A stretch of 26,421 bases of DNA from Chara braunii (lineage: Eukaryota > Streptophyta > Charophyceae > Charales > Characeae). This document shows positions 1 to 10,440 of this stretch, piece by piece. The translations under genes and the position numbers were made by a program. Numbering within the stretch: the stretch's first letter is position 1; each line of letters opens with the position of its first letter. The notes beneath the pieces were generated by a model, which saw only the letters and a program-made list of their open reading frames with translations, did not search any database and had not been told where the DNA came from. The stretch is from assembly GCA_003427395.1 (NCBI GenBank), contig BFEA01000041.1, forward strand, positions 3,056,331-3,082,751, read 5' to 3'.

Positions 1-242
1 GTTTGTAAAAGCCGAAACTTTGTGGAATCTAGCCTAGATCTCGTTCATAATACCCTTCTGACATATCCTACTCATCATAAATCGACAGATATATACAGAA
101 AAAAAAAAGAAGGAAGTAGTCCTCTTTTATTTTTTGTTTTTTTATTTTATCTGTTGATTAGGGCCGGAGGAAAGTATTGTTGGGTTGGTTACCTACCCAC
201 GCTTTCCCTCCCACCCACCCCTTGCATGCATCCCGGTTCGGT
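1..242. other. 5' flank of the retroelement, no gene seen
   Basis: AT-rich start with A and T runs (about 100-155), then a C-rich stretch (about 195-235) leading into the tandem array. It may be untranslated leader or LTR of the Ty3 element, but I see no convincing tRNA primer-binding site or LTR terminus, so the 5' end of the element is not defined. Confidence 0.4.
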
Positions 243-676
243 ACAGTGCCCCATCAGCAGCGCCACGTCACAGTGCCAGATCAGCAGTGCCATGTCAGCA
301 GTGCCATGTCACAGTGCCAGGTCACAGTGCCACGTCACAGTGCCAGATCAGCAGTGCCAGATCAGCAGTGCCACATCAGCAGTGCCAGGTCACAGTGCCA
401 CGTCAGACACAGTACCACGTAAGCAGTGCCACATTAGCAGTGCCACGTCAGACACAGTGCCACGTAAGGAGTGCCACATCAGCAGTGCCACGTCAGACAT
501 AGTGCCAAGTAAGCAGTGCCACATCAGCAGTGCCACATCAGCAGTGCCACATCAGCAGTGCCACATCAGCAGTGCCACATCAGCAGTGCCACGTCAGACA
601 CAGTGCCAAGTAAGCAGTGCCACATCAGCAGTGCCACGTCAGACACAGTGCCATGTCAGACAAAGTGCCACGTCAG
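243..676. repeat. 14-bp tandem repeat array upstream of gag
   Basis: About 30 head-to-tail copies of a 14-bp unit, best read as CAGTGCCACATCAG, cover this stretch. The purest run is near 530-595. Some units carry a 3-bp ACA insertion (17 bp), giving a mixed higher-order pattern. CCACGTCA occurs exactly eight times, and variants read CCACATCA, CCATGTCA or CCAGATCA. Because 14 is not a multiple of three, all frames stay open and give repetitive Ser/Ala/Gln/His-rich peptides, which are artefacts. The array ends five bases before the gag ATG at 681. Confidence 0.9.
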
Positions 677-680
677 CAAC

Positions 681-2246
681 ATGACGGGTCTGCCAGGGCA
701 ACTGCTCAACGAGTCCCTTGCCGCCTACAAGCAGCGTTTCCACGCTCAGATTGAGGCTGAGGAACAATGCCTGCTGGCAGCCGAGGCTGCCCGCGTACAG
801 GCTGAAGAGGCAGCAGAAGCAGAGGCTCGCCGCAAGGAAGCCCAGGATCTGCTGCAGCGGCATGAAGCCAACAGCATCGATAGACTCAAGTACTGGCATT
901 TTGAACCGAACGGCGATGAGGCAACACCGGAAGAGAAGCACAAGGAGTTCCTCTCCAAACTCATAACGCGGTTGTTGTATGCTTGCAACTACCATCGGTC
1001 AGAGTTGGAGAGACAGTACCAGGACCTGACGTAACAGCATCAGGAGTTGGCACAGGTCCGCCGCATGGTGCAGAGCCACGAGGACGCAACTCGGGCACTC
1101 AATGCTCGATTGCTGGACCTGGAACAGGCTGTACCAGGACCAGCTGCTCGGGCTTCCAGCAATGCACCCTCTAGCCGCCAACTGGAGGACCGCGTTGACC
1201 ACGTAGTGGCAATGCTCGGCGACATCAGCACTTTCGCTGCGCCGACCACCACCATCAGCAGTCAACTGCATACATTGAAGACCGAGGTCCAGCAGCTGCA
1301 GACGACGAACGCAAATGGCAATCCGAGGATGTATAAGATGCTAACGTTCACTCTGGAGAGGTTCGACGACTACACGCAGCAGGATCCGGTCCTCTGGTGG
1401 GAAGCATTCACAACGCAACTCAGGATTCTGCCCGTAGACAAGCATGCGTACATCGGCGCCCTATTACTGAACTCGAAGGGCGGATGCCAGACCTGGTTGA
1501 CCCACCTGGCAACCTCCTACGGCGTCAACGTACCAGACTTGAAGGACGTAATCACATGGGAGGAACTGACACGATTGTGGAAGAAGCGGTTCATCGTCGA
1601 CGATGCGCCAGCACTCGCCATCAACCGTTTGTTCACCATGTCACAGGGCAACACAGCAACACGGGACTGGCTCGCGGAGTGGCAAAAGATTGTGGCTGTG
1701 CCCAATCTGAACTTACCATTCGAGCATCTACGTCGTGAGTTCTACAACAGGTTGTGTGCTGCATTGAGCCAGGCTCTTGGTGATCGCGAGCAGTACTCAA
1801 CCTTTGCGGAGATTATTGACAAAGCGAGGTAGATCATTAAGACCAACAGGTCAGCTGCACACCAGAAATCAACATCATGGCAGCCGACCTATGTGGAGAA
1901 GGTATGAACTGGTCTGCGACAGCAGCACTTCGCTGCAGTCCAGCAGGACAGTGGAGATAACCCAGGAGCCACTCCAGCATCAAGTGACGGAGATCAGGTG
2001 GCTGCTGTCCAGCCGCGAAGCACCTATAAGTCCCGCAACAATAGGAAGGCGAAATCTGCATCGCAGGCCGGAAATGGACAGCCAGGACAGTTTCCATGGG
2101 TCAAGTTTGGCTTGACCGAGGCGGAGTACAAGGTCTGCGGCCGCTACGGCAACTGCTATTGGTGCAATAGCACCAAGCACAAGACCTCCCTGTGCCAAGA
2201 TCAGGGCAAGGAGGATGTGCGACCCCGCCTCAGCTCGGTAAACTGA
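681..2246 (+). pseudogene. gag (capsid/nucleocapsid) with three in-frame stops
   Basis: Structural protein of the Ty3 relic. One reading frame runs from ATG 681 to TGA 2244-2246 but is interrupted by TAA 1032, TAG 1830 and TGA 1905. The protein-like sequence continues in the same frame after each stop, so these are point nonsense changes rather than true ends. The N-terminus starts MTGLPGQ and becomes an Ala/Glu/Arg-rich likely coiled coil (about 735-870). The middle part (about 1380-1800) has the Trp-rich pattern of retrotransposon gag capsid domains (WWEAF, WLTHLA, LWKKRF, REFYNRL). Near the end a CX2CX4HX4C zinc knuckle lies in YWCNSTKHKTSLC (about 2155-2195). ATG 681 is chosen because it directly follows the tandem array. 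Confidence 0.85.
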
Positions 2247-3343
2247 GCTCTGCGGAAGGTGAGGCGACTCCACCTTCTACTCCGCCAGATTCGGCCGCCT
2301 TGCTAGCGGCCTCCTGAACATCTGGGGAGGATGCGAATGTCGCAAGGCCTCGGTATACTTGCGAGGATTATGCTGTCCACTTGGTTCCACCGCTGGACCA
2401 ACCGCTCCACGTGCAACAGTCCACCGCATGCACGGTTTCATCACCATCGACAACCGATTTGGCAACTTCACCGCAATCTATCGTCGGGGATTCGATGTCA
2501 TGGTCAAGACTTGAAGAGCTCGACCCATTGACGTTCACGGACTTCCAGTGGATGCCGGTTCCGTGGACCGGACGATTGCCGAAACCGCATTGCAACGTGC
2601 TTATGGCACAATTGCGGGACTACTTGCACACTGCAGTACCAGCTCCGTTGATGGACGCCGGAGCAGAGGTTGTTAACCTTCTCGCGTACATTGCGAAGAT
2701 CGACCGCGAGTTCAAGACGCAACGGTACGACGGCATCGACGCACCATTGCTATACGTACGCATTGAGATCGGAGAGGCGACCTGCAGTGCCTTGATCGAT
2801 TGCGGAGCAACTCGCAACTACATCAGCCAGGACTTCATGGTACGCGCCGACCTTGGCCCACGTGTCCGGAGGAAGTCCCAGCCTACGCAAGTCACGTTGG
2901 CAGACGGTCATACACACAAGTCAATCGACCGGTGCATTGATGCCGTCCCCGTGTGCTTTGCCCCTCACGCAAGTGAGGCGGTGTCCTTTGATATTCCGGA
3001 CACCAAATTTGACATGATTTTGGGCATGTCATGGCTGCGAAGCGAGGATCACCCGGTGAACTTCTTCAAACGCACTGTTCACATTCGTGATCGGAACGGA
3101 GTATTAGTTCCATGCACGGTGCCCCTTCCTCATCCTTCGATCAGCTGCCACGTGGTATCCGCCGCAAGTATGCGAGCTTCCATCATCAGAGACGACATCG
3201 AGGAGATGGGGGTGTGTTTTCTCCACGCCCTCCCATCCCATGACGCTTCATCGACGGACTCACCTTCGGATCCACGCATCACCGAGCTTCTCGACGCCTA
3301 TAGCGACGTGTTCGAAGGCCCGCACGGAGTAGTACCGGATTGA
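2247..3343 (+). pseudogene. pol 5' part with retropepsin-like protease
   Basis: This frame is shifted by -1 from gag. It is open from 2171, so it overlaps the gag end by 76 bases, and has no ATG at its start, consistent with expression by frameshifting in the ancestor. A TGA at 2315-2317 and another at 3341-3343 break it, with homologous-looking sequence on both sides. The aspartic protease core is around 2795-3045: the active-site loop reads LIDCGAT (Asp-Cys-Gly in place of the usual Asp-Ser/Thr-Gly), followed by the distal ILGMSWL motif typical of Ty3/gypsy proteases. The roughly 150 codons before the protease are an unassigned linker. Confidence 0.8.
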
Positions 3344-4378
3344 CCCATCCGCCACGAGATCATCCTCGAGGACGGGGCTGTACCTCCGCGCGGTTGCATC
3401 TACGGAATGAGCGAGGAAGAGTTAAGTGTGCTCCGCGCACAACTCGACGACGTTCTAGAGAAAGGCTGGATTCGGCCTAGCTCATCGCCATACGGTGCTC
3501 CTGTTCTCTTCGTCCGGAAGAAGAACAAGGACCTGCGGTTGTGCATTGATTATCGCAAGCTCAACACGCAGACGATCAGGAACGCCGACCCTCTCCCACG
3601 CATCGATGATCTTCTCGAGCGCTTGGGCGGCGCCCAGTTCTTCTCCAAGCTGGATCTCAAGTCAGGGTACCACCAACTCGAGATTCGCAAGGAGGACCGC
3701 TACAAGACCGCGTTTAAGACACGATATGGGCATTTCGAATGGCTGGTCATGCCGTTTGGCCTTACGAATGCCCCGACCACTTTCCAAGCGGCTATGACAA
3801 CGGAGTTCCGACACATGCTGGATCGTTACGTACTTATCTACCTCGACGACATCCTGGTGTACACCCGGAGTTTGGAGGAGCATGTGGAGCACCTGCACAC
3901 CGTTTTGGAGCGGCTACGACAGGCCGAGTACAAAGCCAACCGCGACAAGTGTGAATTCGCGCGGCAGGAGCTGGAGTACTTGGGCCATTATGTGACGCCG
4001 CAAGGCATCCGTCCGCTCGCGCACAAGATCGAGGCCCTACGAGTATGGCCCGAGCCCACCAACACCACGGACGTTCGTTCATTCATGGGGTTGGAGGGCT
4101 ACTATCAGCGATTCATCACCGGATACTCCAGGATTGCTTCTCCTATGACGAGGTTACAGTCGCCAAAGGTGCCATTCGTATTCGATGACGACCCACGTCG
4201 GTCATTCCAAGCACTTAATACGGCCATGCTCATGGCACCCGTCCTCAGCATCTATGACCCCACCTTGCCGAAGAGAGTGACTACGGACGCTTCCGGCTAT
4301 GGCATTGGGGCAGTCTTGGAACAGCACGACGGCGACGACTGGCACCCTGTGGAGTATTTCAGCCACAAAGTCAATTGA
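3344..4378 (+). pseudogene. pol: reverse transcriptase and start of RNase H
   Basis: Continues the protease frame after the TGA at 3341; the first ATG in frame is at 3407. Reverse transcriptase motifs are in order: YGAPVLFVRKKN and LRLCIDYRKLN (about 3490-3560), FSKLDLKSGYHQ (about 3640-3675), LVMPFGLTNAP (about 3745-3777) and the catalytic LIYLDDILVY (about 3832-3863). The connection region LGHYVTPQGI and SFMGLEGYYQRFI follows. RNase H begins at about 4275 with TTDASGYGIGAVL, carrying the first catalytic Asp. The frame ends at TGA 4376-4378 after a YFSHKV motif, because the reading frame changes there. The catalytic YLDD is intact, but the copy is cut off from the rest of pol. Confidence 0.9.
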
Positions 4379-4697
4379 TGATGCAAGGAAGAAGGAGCTA
4401 CTCGCGTTCGTCATGGCTCTCAAGCGATGGCGACACTTCCTCCTTGGGCGTCGTAGGTTCACATGGGTTACGAACAACAATCCATTGACCTACTACAAGA
4501 CGCAGGATACGGTGAGCAGTACGATCGGACGATGGATGTACTTCATCGACCAGTCTGACTTCACACCGAAACATCTACCCGGCCTCTCAAATCGCGCAGC
4601 AGATGCACTCTCGCGAAGACCAGATCTTTGCGCTATGATACATCATGCCTTCGCATTCGACGAGGAGCTTCAGCGACACTTCATCCCGGGCATATGA
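4379..4697 (+). pseudogene. pol: remainder of RNase H, other frame
   Basis: The homology continues in the frame one base later than the upstream part: RKKELLAF (the catalytic Glu of RNase H), WVTNNNPLTYYKT and HLPGLSNRAADALSRRPD, all typical of the Ty3 RNase H end and connection. In the third motif the usual TD(N/H)xPL reads TNNNPL, so the catalytic Asp is Asn (AAC near 4471), which fits a G-to-A change. The frame switch at about 4370-4380 suggests a small deletion. This segment ends at TGA 4695-4697 because of another one-base shift. Confidence 0.8.
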
Positions 4698-5156
4698 GTC
4701 TGATCCGGATTTCGGCACGCTCTATGCACAGCTATCTTCGGATCACCCGTCGGCCAGCCATTACCGCATTGCCGATGGGTACTTGCTCCTCCACTCGAGA
4801 GGCAAGGACTTACTATGTGTCCCACGCGACCGTCGTCTTCGGACTCGCCTCCTCGGCGAGTACCATGATTCACGACTCGCCGGCCATTTCGGAGTCAACC
4901 GCACTATTGCACGGCTTCGACACCAATTCCGATGGCCCGACCTCATTACCGATGTCACTCGGTATTGGGACTCTTGCGAAGTTTGCCGACGCAGCAAGCC
5001 CCGCAACCGCAATCCCTACGGCGAGTTACACCCGTTGCCTATCCCACGGGAACCTGGTCTCTCCATTGCCATGGACGTCACTGGTCCGTTTCCTCGCGAC
5101 CGGCTCGGGCACGACCGGCTTGTGACCGGCTCGGGCACGACGGCATCCTCACGGTG
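4690..5156 (+). pseudogene. pol: integrase zinc-binding domain, truncated core
   Basis: A third frame takes over at about 4690, consistent with one extra base. An HHCC integrase zinc-binding domain is visible: YHDSRLAGHFGV supplies the two His (about 4861-4893) and CEVC the two Cys (4975-4986). The core begins with LSIAMDVTGPFP (about 5056-5091), giving the first Asp of the DDE triad. A 26-bp duplication at 5098-5149 then shifts the frame. The family sequence ends near 5156 at a GILTV motif, and the second Asp and the Glu are absent. The likely cause is truncation by deletion or by joining to unrelated DNA. Confidence 0.85.
5098..5149 (+). repeat. 26-bp tandem duplication inside integrase
   Basis: GACCGGCTCGGGCACGAC occurs at 5098-5115 and again at 5124-5141. 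The offset of 26 is not a multiple of three, so it breaks the integrase frame. It lies within 10-60 bases of the point where the element stops being recognisable, which hints at repair damage at the truncation. Confidence 0.85.
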
Positions 5157-5912
5157 CAAATCTTCTCCGTATCGTTCCAATTTTAGGATGTCGAGAAGAA
5201 TGTTCCCTGCATGAAGAAGTATGTTGCGTATTATATCTTTGTTTCCCACCATCTGAAATAGCATAGCTCAGGTGTGAGGGCTGAATGTTTTGCTGTCACA
5301 GGGAAAACCCAAAGTGTGGGTGTCCTCTGTGTAGCCGTGGCTATACTAGGCACTGAGGCAGTGTGCATAGCCCTAGCCTATCAGTCACCTTTGTCTTTCT
5401 GCCAGTCTCTCGCGGCAGTGTATATCGAGGTATGGGTCTCTTTCTCCACCCCTTCCGGTCTTTTCTCCTGCTTAAACTGCTTTGAAATTCCTCTGTGTAT
5501 GCATTGAGATGTGGCAATAGACAAGTAATACTATCTGTGGTGTGAACTTTTGAGCTCGTAGAACAACTCTTTGTGCCTTGTGAAGAACAGAATCATTTGC
5601 GTGTCTTCCTAGAACAACTCTGCCTTCGGCCTCCTGCTGCCGAGCCCACTCGTTCAAAGCATTCTCCGTTGCGTGCAAAGAATATTGATCAACACTGTGG
5701 GTGAGGTGGCCAGGTGTGTGGGCACTTCCCGCTCAATGGCGCAGACAGGAAGTGACCTTGCACTTCAAAATAAATGCTTGTGATATCCGTTTCAGGAAGC
5801 AAACATGGCGACATAAAAGTATTTTTTTCAATGGTATTATGATTTCCAAAAGGAAGTTTATGGTTAAAAACTTAAAAGAGGGGTATCGTGGTGAATGTTT
5901 GTGGGAATCTGA
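5157..5912. other. Unassigned sequence after the retroelement
   Basis: No recognisable gene or repeat. On the minus strand 5472-5678 is an open frame of 68 codons with an unremarkable protein-like composition, but I cannot assign it. Confidence 0.4.
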
Positions 5913-6260
5913 CTGCTTTGTCTGTCTTGGAACATGATGGCGAATGTGGACGTGGTGACTCTGGGACAGGTCTCGCAGAAATCTTTTGTCAGAGCAAGCC
6001 GCTATGCGACTCAGAAGTCCCCGATATCGTACGCGCTTTTGGACACAAGCACACAGCCATCATTTTTGTCGTCGTTTCCCGGGGTGAAAATGCCACATTC
6101 GTCTGGAAATGGCCTGTTGCTGGCATACAAGCCTCGGAGAGGAAACTTTGCGGCATGTCAAGGACCACTCACCCTTGAGAAGGTGGAGGGATTCATCAAC
6201 GATGTCCTCGGTGGTGATGCGAAGCTAACGAAGATTCAACAGGAGCTGGTCATCACATGA
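5913..6260 (+). CDS. Possible exon of a thioredoxin-fold (PDI/DnaJ-like) protein
   Basis: The frame is open from 5913 to TGA 6258-6260, with ATG at 5934 and 5937. The latter half reads like the C-terminal part of a thioredoxin-fold domain of the kind found in protein disulfide isomerase-like and ER DnaJ-thioredoxin proteins: YALLDTSTQPSFLSSF, then LLLAYKPRRGNFAACQGPL, then VEGFINDVLGGDAKLTKI. No CXXC active site is present in this piece. A good splice-donor match (GGGTGAGTGT) lies 10-15 bases after the stop at about 6271, so the segment may be a coding exon whose frame has acquired a stop, or a non-coding relic. The family call rests on pattern memory only. Confidence 0.3.
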   Translation: MLCLSWNMMANVDVVTLGQVSQKSFVRASRYATQKSPISYALLDTSTQPSFLSSFPGVKMPHSSGNGLLLAYKPRRGNFAACQGPLTLEKVEGFINDVLGGDAKLTKIQQELVIT

Positions 6261-9198
6261 CAGAGAGTGCGGGTGAGTGTGAAACATGAATGATTGTCAA
6301 TGAGTCAGTTTGGTGAAACAAGTGGCTTTCAAGACTTGCCCGCGGGAGTGACGAGTGGACTTGTCGTATTTCGGACAGAAATTCCACGATCGAAAGAGGA
6401 CTGTTTTGTTTATGCTCCAACAGTTATGGGGGATGCATCGGGAGGAAACTCTACATGCCTGTTTTCCCCATGACTTGTGAGTGATCTTGCTGGCAGATTG
6501 ACCGAAAGTCAAATGTGCTCTCGACGACTACGATCCAGCAAAGGTCGTCAATAACACCATGATCGCTTCAGAGCTTCGGTTCTGGGGCTCCAAGGGAACC
6601 CATTGAAAGCACAAGTAGGTTGCACAACGTGTTTGGCACTGGCGAGTAGCTGGGTACCATTTCTTCCTAGCTTCCCATCGCTCGTTTAGGTGGAGTGTTC
6701 CAGATGCCAAAGGTTGCTGCTGCACTCCTGGGCGTCCTGCTTTAAATTTACTGTAGGACCAATTGTATCCATTTTTCTTCCGCTCCTTTGTACTCAACAA
6801 TGTTAATAATTCATGTCTATATCATCCTCCCTTCTGTCTGGTGAAGCTGCTAGAATGTCCAAAACCTTGGTGTCACAGCTTTTGGGGTGATTCCTCCATT
6901 GGCTGTGGGAATTTCAGTGCCATACCTTCACTTTGAGGCCACCTAAAAGTTCTTTTAGCTAAGGTTAAGATGCGAAGGGATGAAGGGTCATCGTGACGAT
7001 CACTTTCGTCTTCCCCTTGTTGATTGAGACCACCACCTTTTCTCACTTTTCAATGGTTTGGAGCAGGTGGCTACAGAGCATGCCCATCTCCTTGAAGTAT
7101 GAAGTATGAAGTCAAAGGTGGTGCTTGCGGTTGCCCTCCGTCCATGTCCCTCTCGACGTTGACCGTTGAAAAGGTGAGGGAGGGTTAGAGGGGGTGTATC
7201 CAGGAGATTGAAACCTTCACCGCTTTTGAGGCTATGACTCTATGAGAAAGCAGCAGAGAAAGAGTGTGCGGAGAATGGCTCAAAGCATAGTGCAATCACT
7301 GTAACGATTGTAGCAATTGCCGCGAAGAGTCGGGGGTAGAGAGGCATGTCAAGACGGCGGCATCAGATAAAGAGAAATCTGGGATGGTGATGTCAACAAA
7401 AGGGAAAAGGTGGGCAAGGTATCGCATGGCTGGTTGCCAGTTTCTTGAGATGGAATAGGAACACATGCCAGTGCTGTACAGGAATCTCCAGACTGGATGC
7501 CAGTGATCATGCCAGTTCTGACGCAGGTCGAGGGCGGTCTGTGCGATGTAAGTGTGGCTGCTTATGACTCAGAAAGGAATATGTCTGTCTGCTGAAGAGC
7601 GGAAAAACATAGAATGGGAACGTGCAAGTAAGGTTGCGATTGTAGAGGTTGCTGGCGGTGCTTCCAATTACAGAGGAGAGATACTGGCGATGTAGTATGT
7701 AGATATGCGGGGCACTTTTAGAAGGAAGCACGCCCGAAAAAGTTTTGAAGTCATTTCAGTTATAGATCGTCTGGCATGTGTGAGAGGTTAGCATTCCTTT
7801 CCCGAAAATGAACGGAAAGGGCAGTTGCTTTCAAGGTGCATTAAGTGACCTCACACCTCATGGGCGGTGGAACTGGGCATGACGATCCGGAAAGGATTCA
7901 ACCGCTCCCTGCGCTTTTGCTATCACGACGATGGTGACTGTCACATCCTGCGCAAGCCTTAACAGATTGTTGCAGGTACTTTATGCTTCTGCCATGATGG
8001 CCGCGCAGCCTGGTTGGATTGATGGTACAGTCTGTTTCTCAATGTTATCTCAGTTACGTGTGACGGAAAACATCAGTTGGTCAGCGTTACGAAGGATGGG
8101 ATTTTCAGTTCTTACACAGAGGAAGAGAAGATGCAGGGACAAGGTTGAAAATTTGCCCCTTGAGAGGTGATAGGAGGCTCAGGATGAACTGCAAGCGAGA
8201 AGGTTAACTGCCTCAGGCCTCAAGCGAGAAGGTTAACTGCCTCAGGCTGCAGTCAGATTGCACCTTTTTGGTCAGTAAATGAACAAGGTGGAAACAATTC
8301 AATTCAAGTGCAATGGAGTCAGATTGCAGAAAGCGCACACACGGTAGTGATGCTTGCGTTTGTGCGTCTAACAGCACAATGAAGCGAGTCTGCCAGATGC
8401 GCTTTTCTCTAACTTGAAAGAGGAGCGCCGCTGAGTGCAAGCAAAGCCTGTTTCTTTCTCAGGAGGAAAATGGCAAAAGAAACAGCGACAGTATATTCTT
8501 TGGCGCTCCTCGTTGATCCAAGGAAAAACATCGGTGTGCCATCTTCAGGTTGTCTTGATACGCATATGAACCACATTTGGGAAGGGACAGTTCAAAATGA
8601 GGAAGCTGGTGGAGGTTATAATTGCACAGTTTGCGGGAACTCAGTTGAAGTCCTGAAGAAGATGGACAAGTGTGTGTGAGAGGGTGGCTAAGAAAGCTAT
8701 TTCTTGATGTTTTCTGTTCGGCGGTAGTACTATGAAATGGCTAAGGATGTGGTCTTCTAAAAGTGAGCAGGACGAAGGAGGTAACTGCTTTGTGTTTTCG
8801 GCGTACAAGAGGACTTGTAGGTGAAACGACATATGGCTATGAAGCAAACTGCCATTGCGCATCTTTGGTTTGATGTACGATGAAGAGGTGGCCTTCTGCA
8901 TCTCTTTCGTATAATACACAGGGAATGGGAGTTTACACCCCAGTGTGCAGGGCTGCGAGGGTGCGCAGGTGAATCATCTCCAGGAGTGACAAACAATGGG
9001 GTCAGAAGGAAGCTGACATGCATTTCACAAAGCTGAGGGTAGTATTGAGCGGCCAGCATCCCACTTGTTCACCTTTTTGTGGAAACGGTTGCCGCGGTTG
9101 GCGTATCTATGATGGCGTTCCTATGCAGCTTACCTGATAGTTGTTCTGTCACTAATTGTAATCAAGTTCATGTAACAGTAGAAATGCTCCGATTCATA
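6261..9198. other. Unassigned sequence, no confident gene
   Basis: Apart from the small duplication at 8192-8249, I find no feature I can support. A 7-bp duplication lies near 7096-7110 (GAAGTAT twice). Short open frames such as 8470-8679 have no recognisable domain. Base composition is mixed and unremarkable. Confidence 0.4.
8192..8249. repeat. 29-bp tandem duplication
   Basis: CAAGCGAGAAGGTTAACTGC followed by CTCAGGC occurs twice head to tail, at 8192-8220 and 8221-8249. The copies are nearly identical, so the duplication is recent. Confidence 0.9.
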
Positions 9199-9288
9199 TT
9201 GGCATATACCTTTCCTGTACAGTGTCCACAAGGATAACACAGTTTGGTATATACCTTTCCTGTACAGTGTCCACAACGATAGCACAAT
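9199..9288. repeat. 45-bp tandem duplication
   Basis: The two copies start at 9199 and 9244 and share TATACCTTTCCTGTACAGTG and TCCACAA with a few substitutions. It lies just before a (GT)n tract. Confidence 0.9.
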
Positions 9289-9357
9289 TGTATGTCTGCC
9301 AAGGGATGTTTGTGAGTGTGTGTGTGGGAAGGGGCGGGCTACTGTGTGGAATCGTGT

Positions 9358-9365
<8 letters not shown>

Positions 9366-9444
<79 letters not shown>
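9366..9444. repeat. (GT)n-(GA)n compound microsatellite
   Basis: About 26 GT units run directly into about 13 GA units. Open frames through it on both strands (Val/Cys, Thr/His, Leu/Ser runs) are artefacts. Confidence 0.98.
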
Positions 9445-9876
9445 GTTGAGCATGAGGAATGTTTGACATGCCACTGTGAAAGGACAACTCACGATGAACT
9501 GATAAATAGGCTGAAAGACAACACAGGAAGTGTGTGTGAGAAGGCAACAATGTAATAAGGAAAGAATGAGGAGCAAGTGAAAACAGTGAAAAGGGAAAGG
9601 GCCCATGGGCAAGAAGGTAATAAAAGAAGAGGATGGAAATGCTCAGCAACTTAGGCAACAAGTGAAAAAGGAAAGGGTCGAGAAGACAATAGGAAAAGAC
9701 TGCATGGAAATGACCACTAAATGAAAAAGCCAAGGGCCGGTGAGTGGGCTCGAAGCTGACATAAAGCAGACAGAGAAACAAACTGAAAAAGACAAAAAGG
9801 AGGCAGTGACAGACTATTTTGACTCATCAGGTTACTGGGCCCTTGACAGTTGCAGAATACTCTTTTGGTGCATCTC
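9445..9876. other. Purine-rich unique sequence
   Basis: A-rich and G-rich on the plus strand, with loosely repeated GTGAAAA/GGAAAGG words around 9570-9720 that suggest an old degenerate repeat. No gene seen. Confidence 0.4.
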
Positions 9877-10440
9877 CTTTCTTTTTTTTTTTTTCTTTTT
9901 TTTTTCTTTTTACTTTTTAGTAAGGCTAATTGTTTTCAGCCCAAGCCAATTCTATCACCTGTCGATCCTGATAGGGAGGCCTTTGAGGCCTTTCTCGATT
10001 GTCATTTTATGGTATTATGGGGAACCTGGTAGCAGCCAGCGAGTTCAAGCCTCCAACGAGGGAACATGTGGGGGCTGCGCCCGACCTTCAGGTGGGCGAT
10101 AGCGGCCGGTAGCATCAGCACCTGTCCGAGCTTCTTCGATGGGTCAGTAGCTGTACCTCCCCTCCAGTCCCGTTCTACGAACGTCAGCAGTCTCTGCTCA
10201 ATGCCGCTCCGGGGGACCAACCTTCTATCTCTAGGTGGTGGGCGCTGGGCTTGCCCAGGAAGGTACATGAGGCCAATGGGGATTGAACCAAAGACCTCTT
10301 GAATGCCACTTCCGCGTGCCTTATCAACGGAGCCCGGCTGCGTTTGGTGGGTCCAAGTTATGGCCCCTTTGCTGCACCACTCACCAACTTGCAAAATTGT
10401 TGATGAGTTCTCGCCACTTGATAGGGCCTGAAAACTCACC
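9877..10440 (-). mobile_element. tRNA-derived SINE candidate with A-tail
   Basis: Read on the minus strand, GGTTCAATCCC (plus 10279-10289) is an exact B-box/T-loop match. About 35 bases before it, GGGCTCCGTTGATAAGGC (near plus 10318-10335) resembles a tRNA D-arm/A-box. Spacing fits an internal RNA polymerase III promoter. The same strand ends in a long interrupted A-run (plus-strand T-run 9877-9920), as expected for a retroposed SINE. I could not identify a target-site duplication, so the ends are approximate. A tRNA-like head on a longer body is the basis for calling it a SINE rather than a tRNA gene. Confidence 0.45.

Larger units (their letters stand above)
681..5156 (+). mobile_element. 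Decayed Ty3/gypsy retrotransposon, 3'-truncated
   Basis: Domains appear in Ty3/gypsy order: gag with CCHC knuckle, aspartic protease, reverse transcriptase, RNase H, integrase zinc finger and the beginning of the integrase core. Recognisable coding stops near 5156, just after the first integrase catalytic Asp, so the rest of integrase and any 3' LTR are missing. Breaks seen: stops at 1032, 1830, 1905, 2315 and 3341, a frame change near 4370-4380, a one-base frame change near 4690, and a 26-bp duplication at 5098-5149. The copy is a relic and cannot move by itself. Assignment to a Chara-type family is from memory. Confidence 0.9.

Noticed and set aside
243-676. Direct repeats resembling a CRISPR array
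   Set aside because: Units are contiguous 14-mers without spacers, in a eukaryotic retroelement context.
6950-7130. Minus-strand relic of a LINE reverse transcriptase (SINKGKTKVIV-like phrase)
   Set aside because: Only one short motif resembles the family; a stop and frame break surround it and no YADD motif is visible.
10264-10345. A genuine minus-strand tRNA gene
   Set aside because: B-box and D-arm resemblance exist, but I could not pair an acceptor stem or a clean anticodon arm, and an A-tailed body follows.
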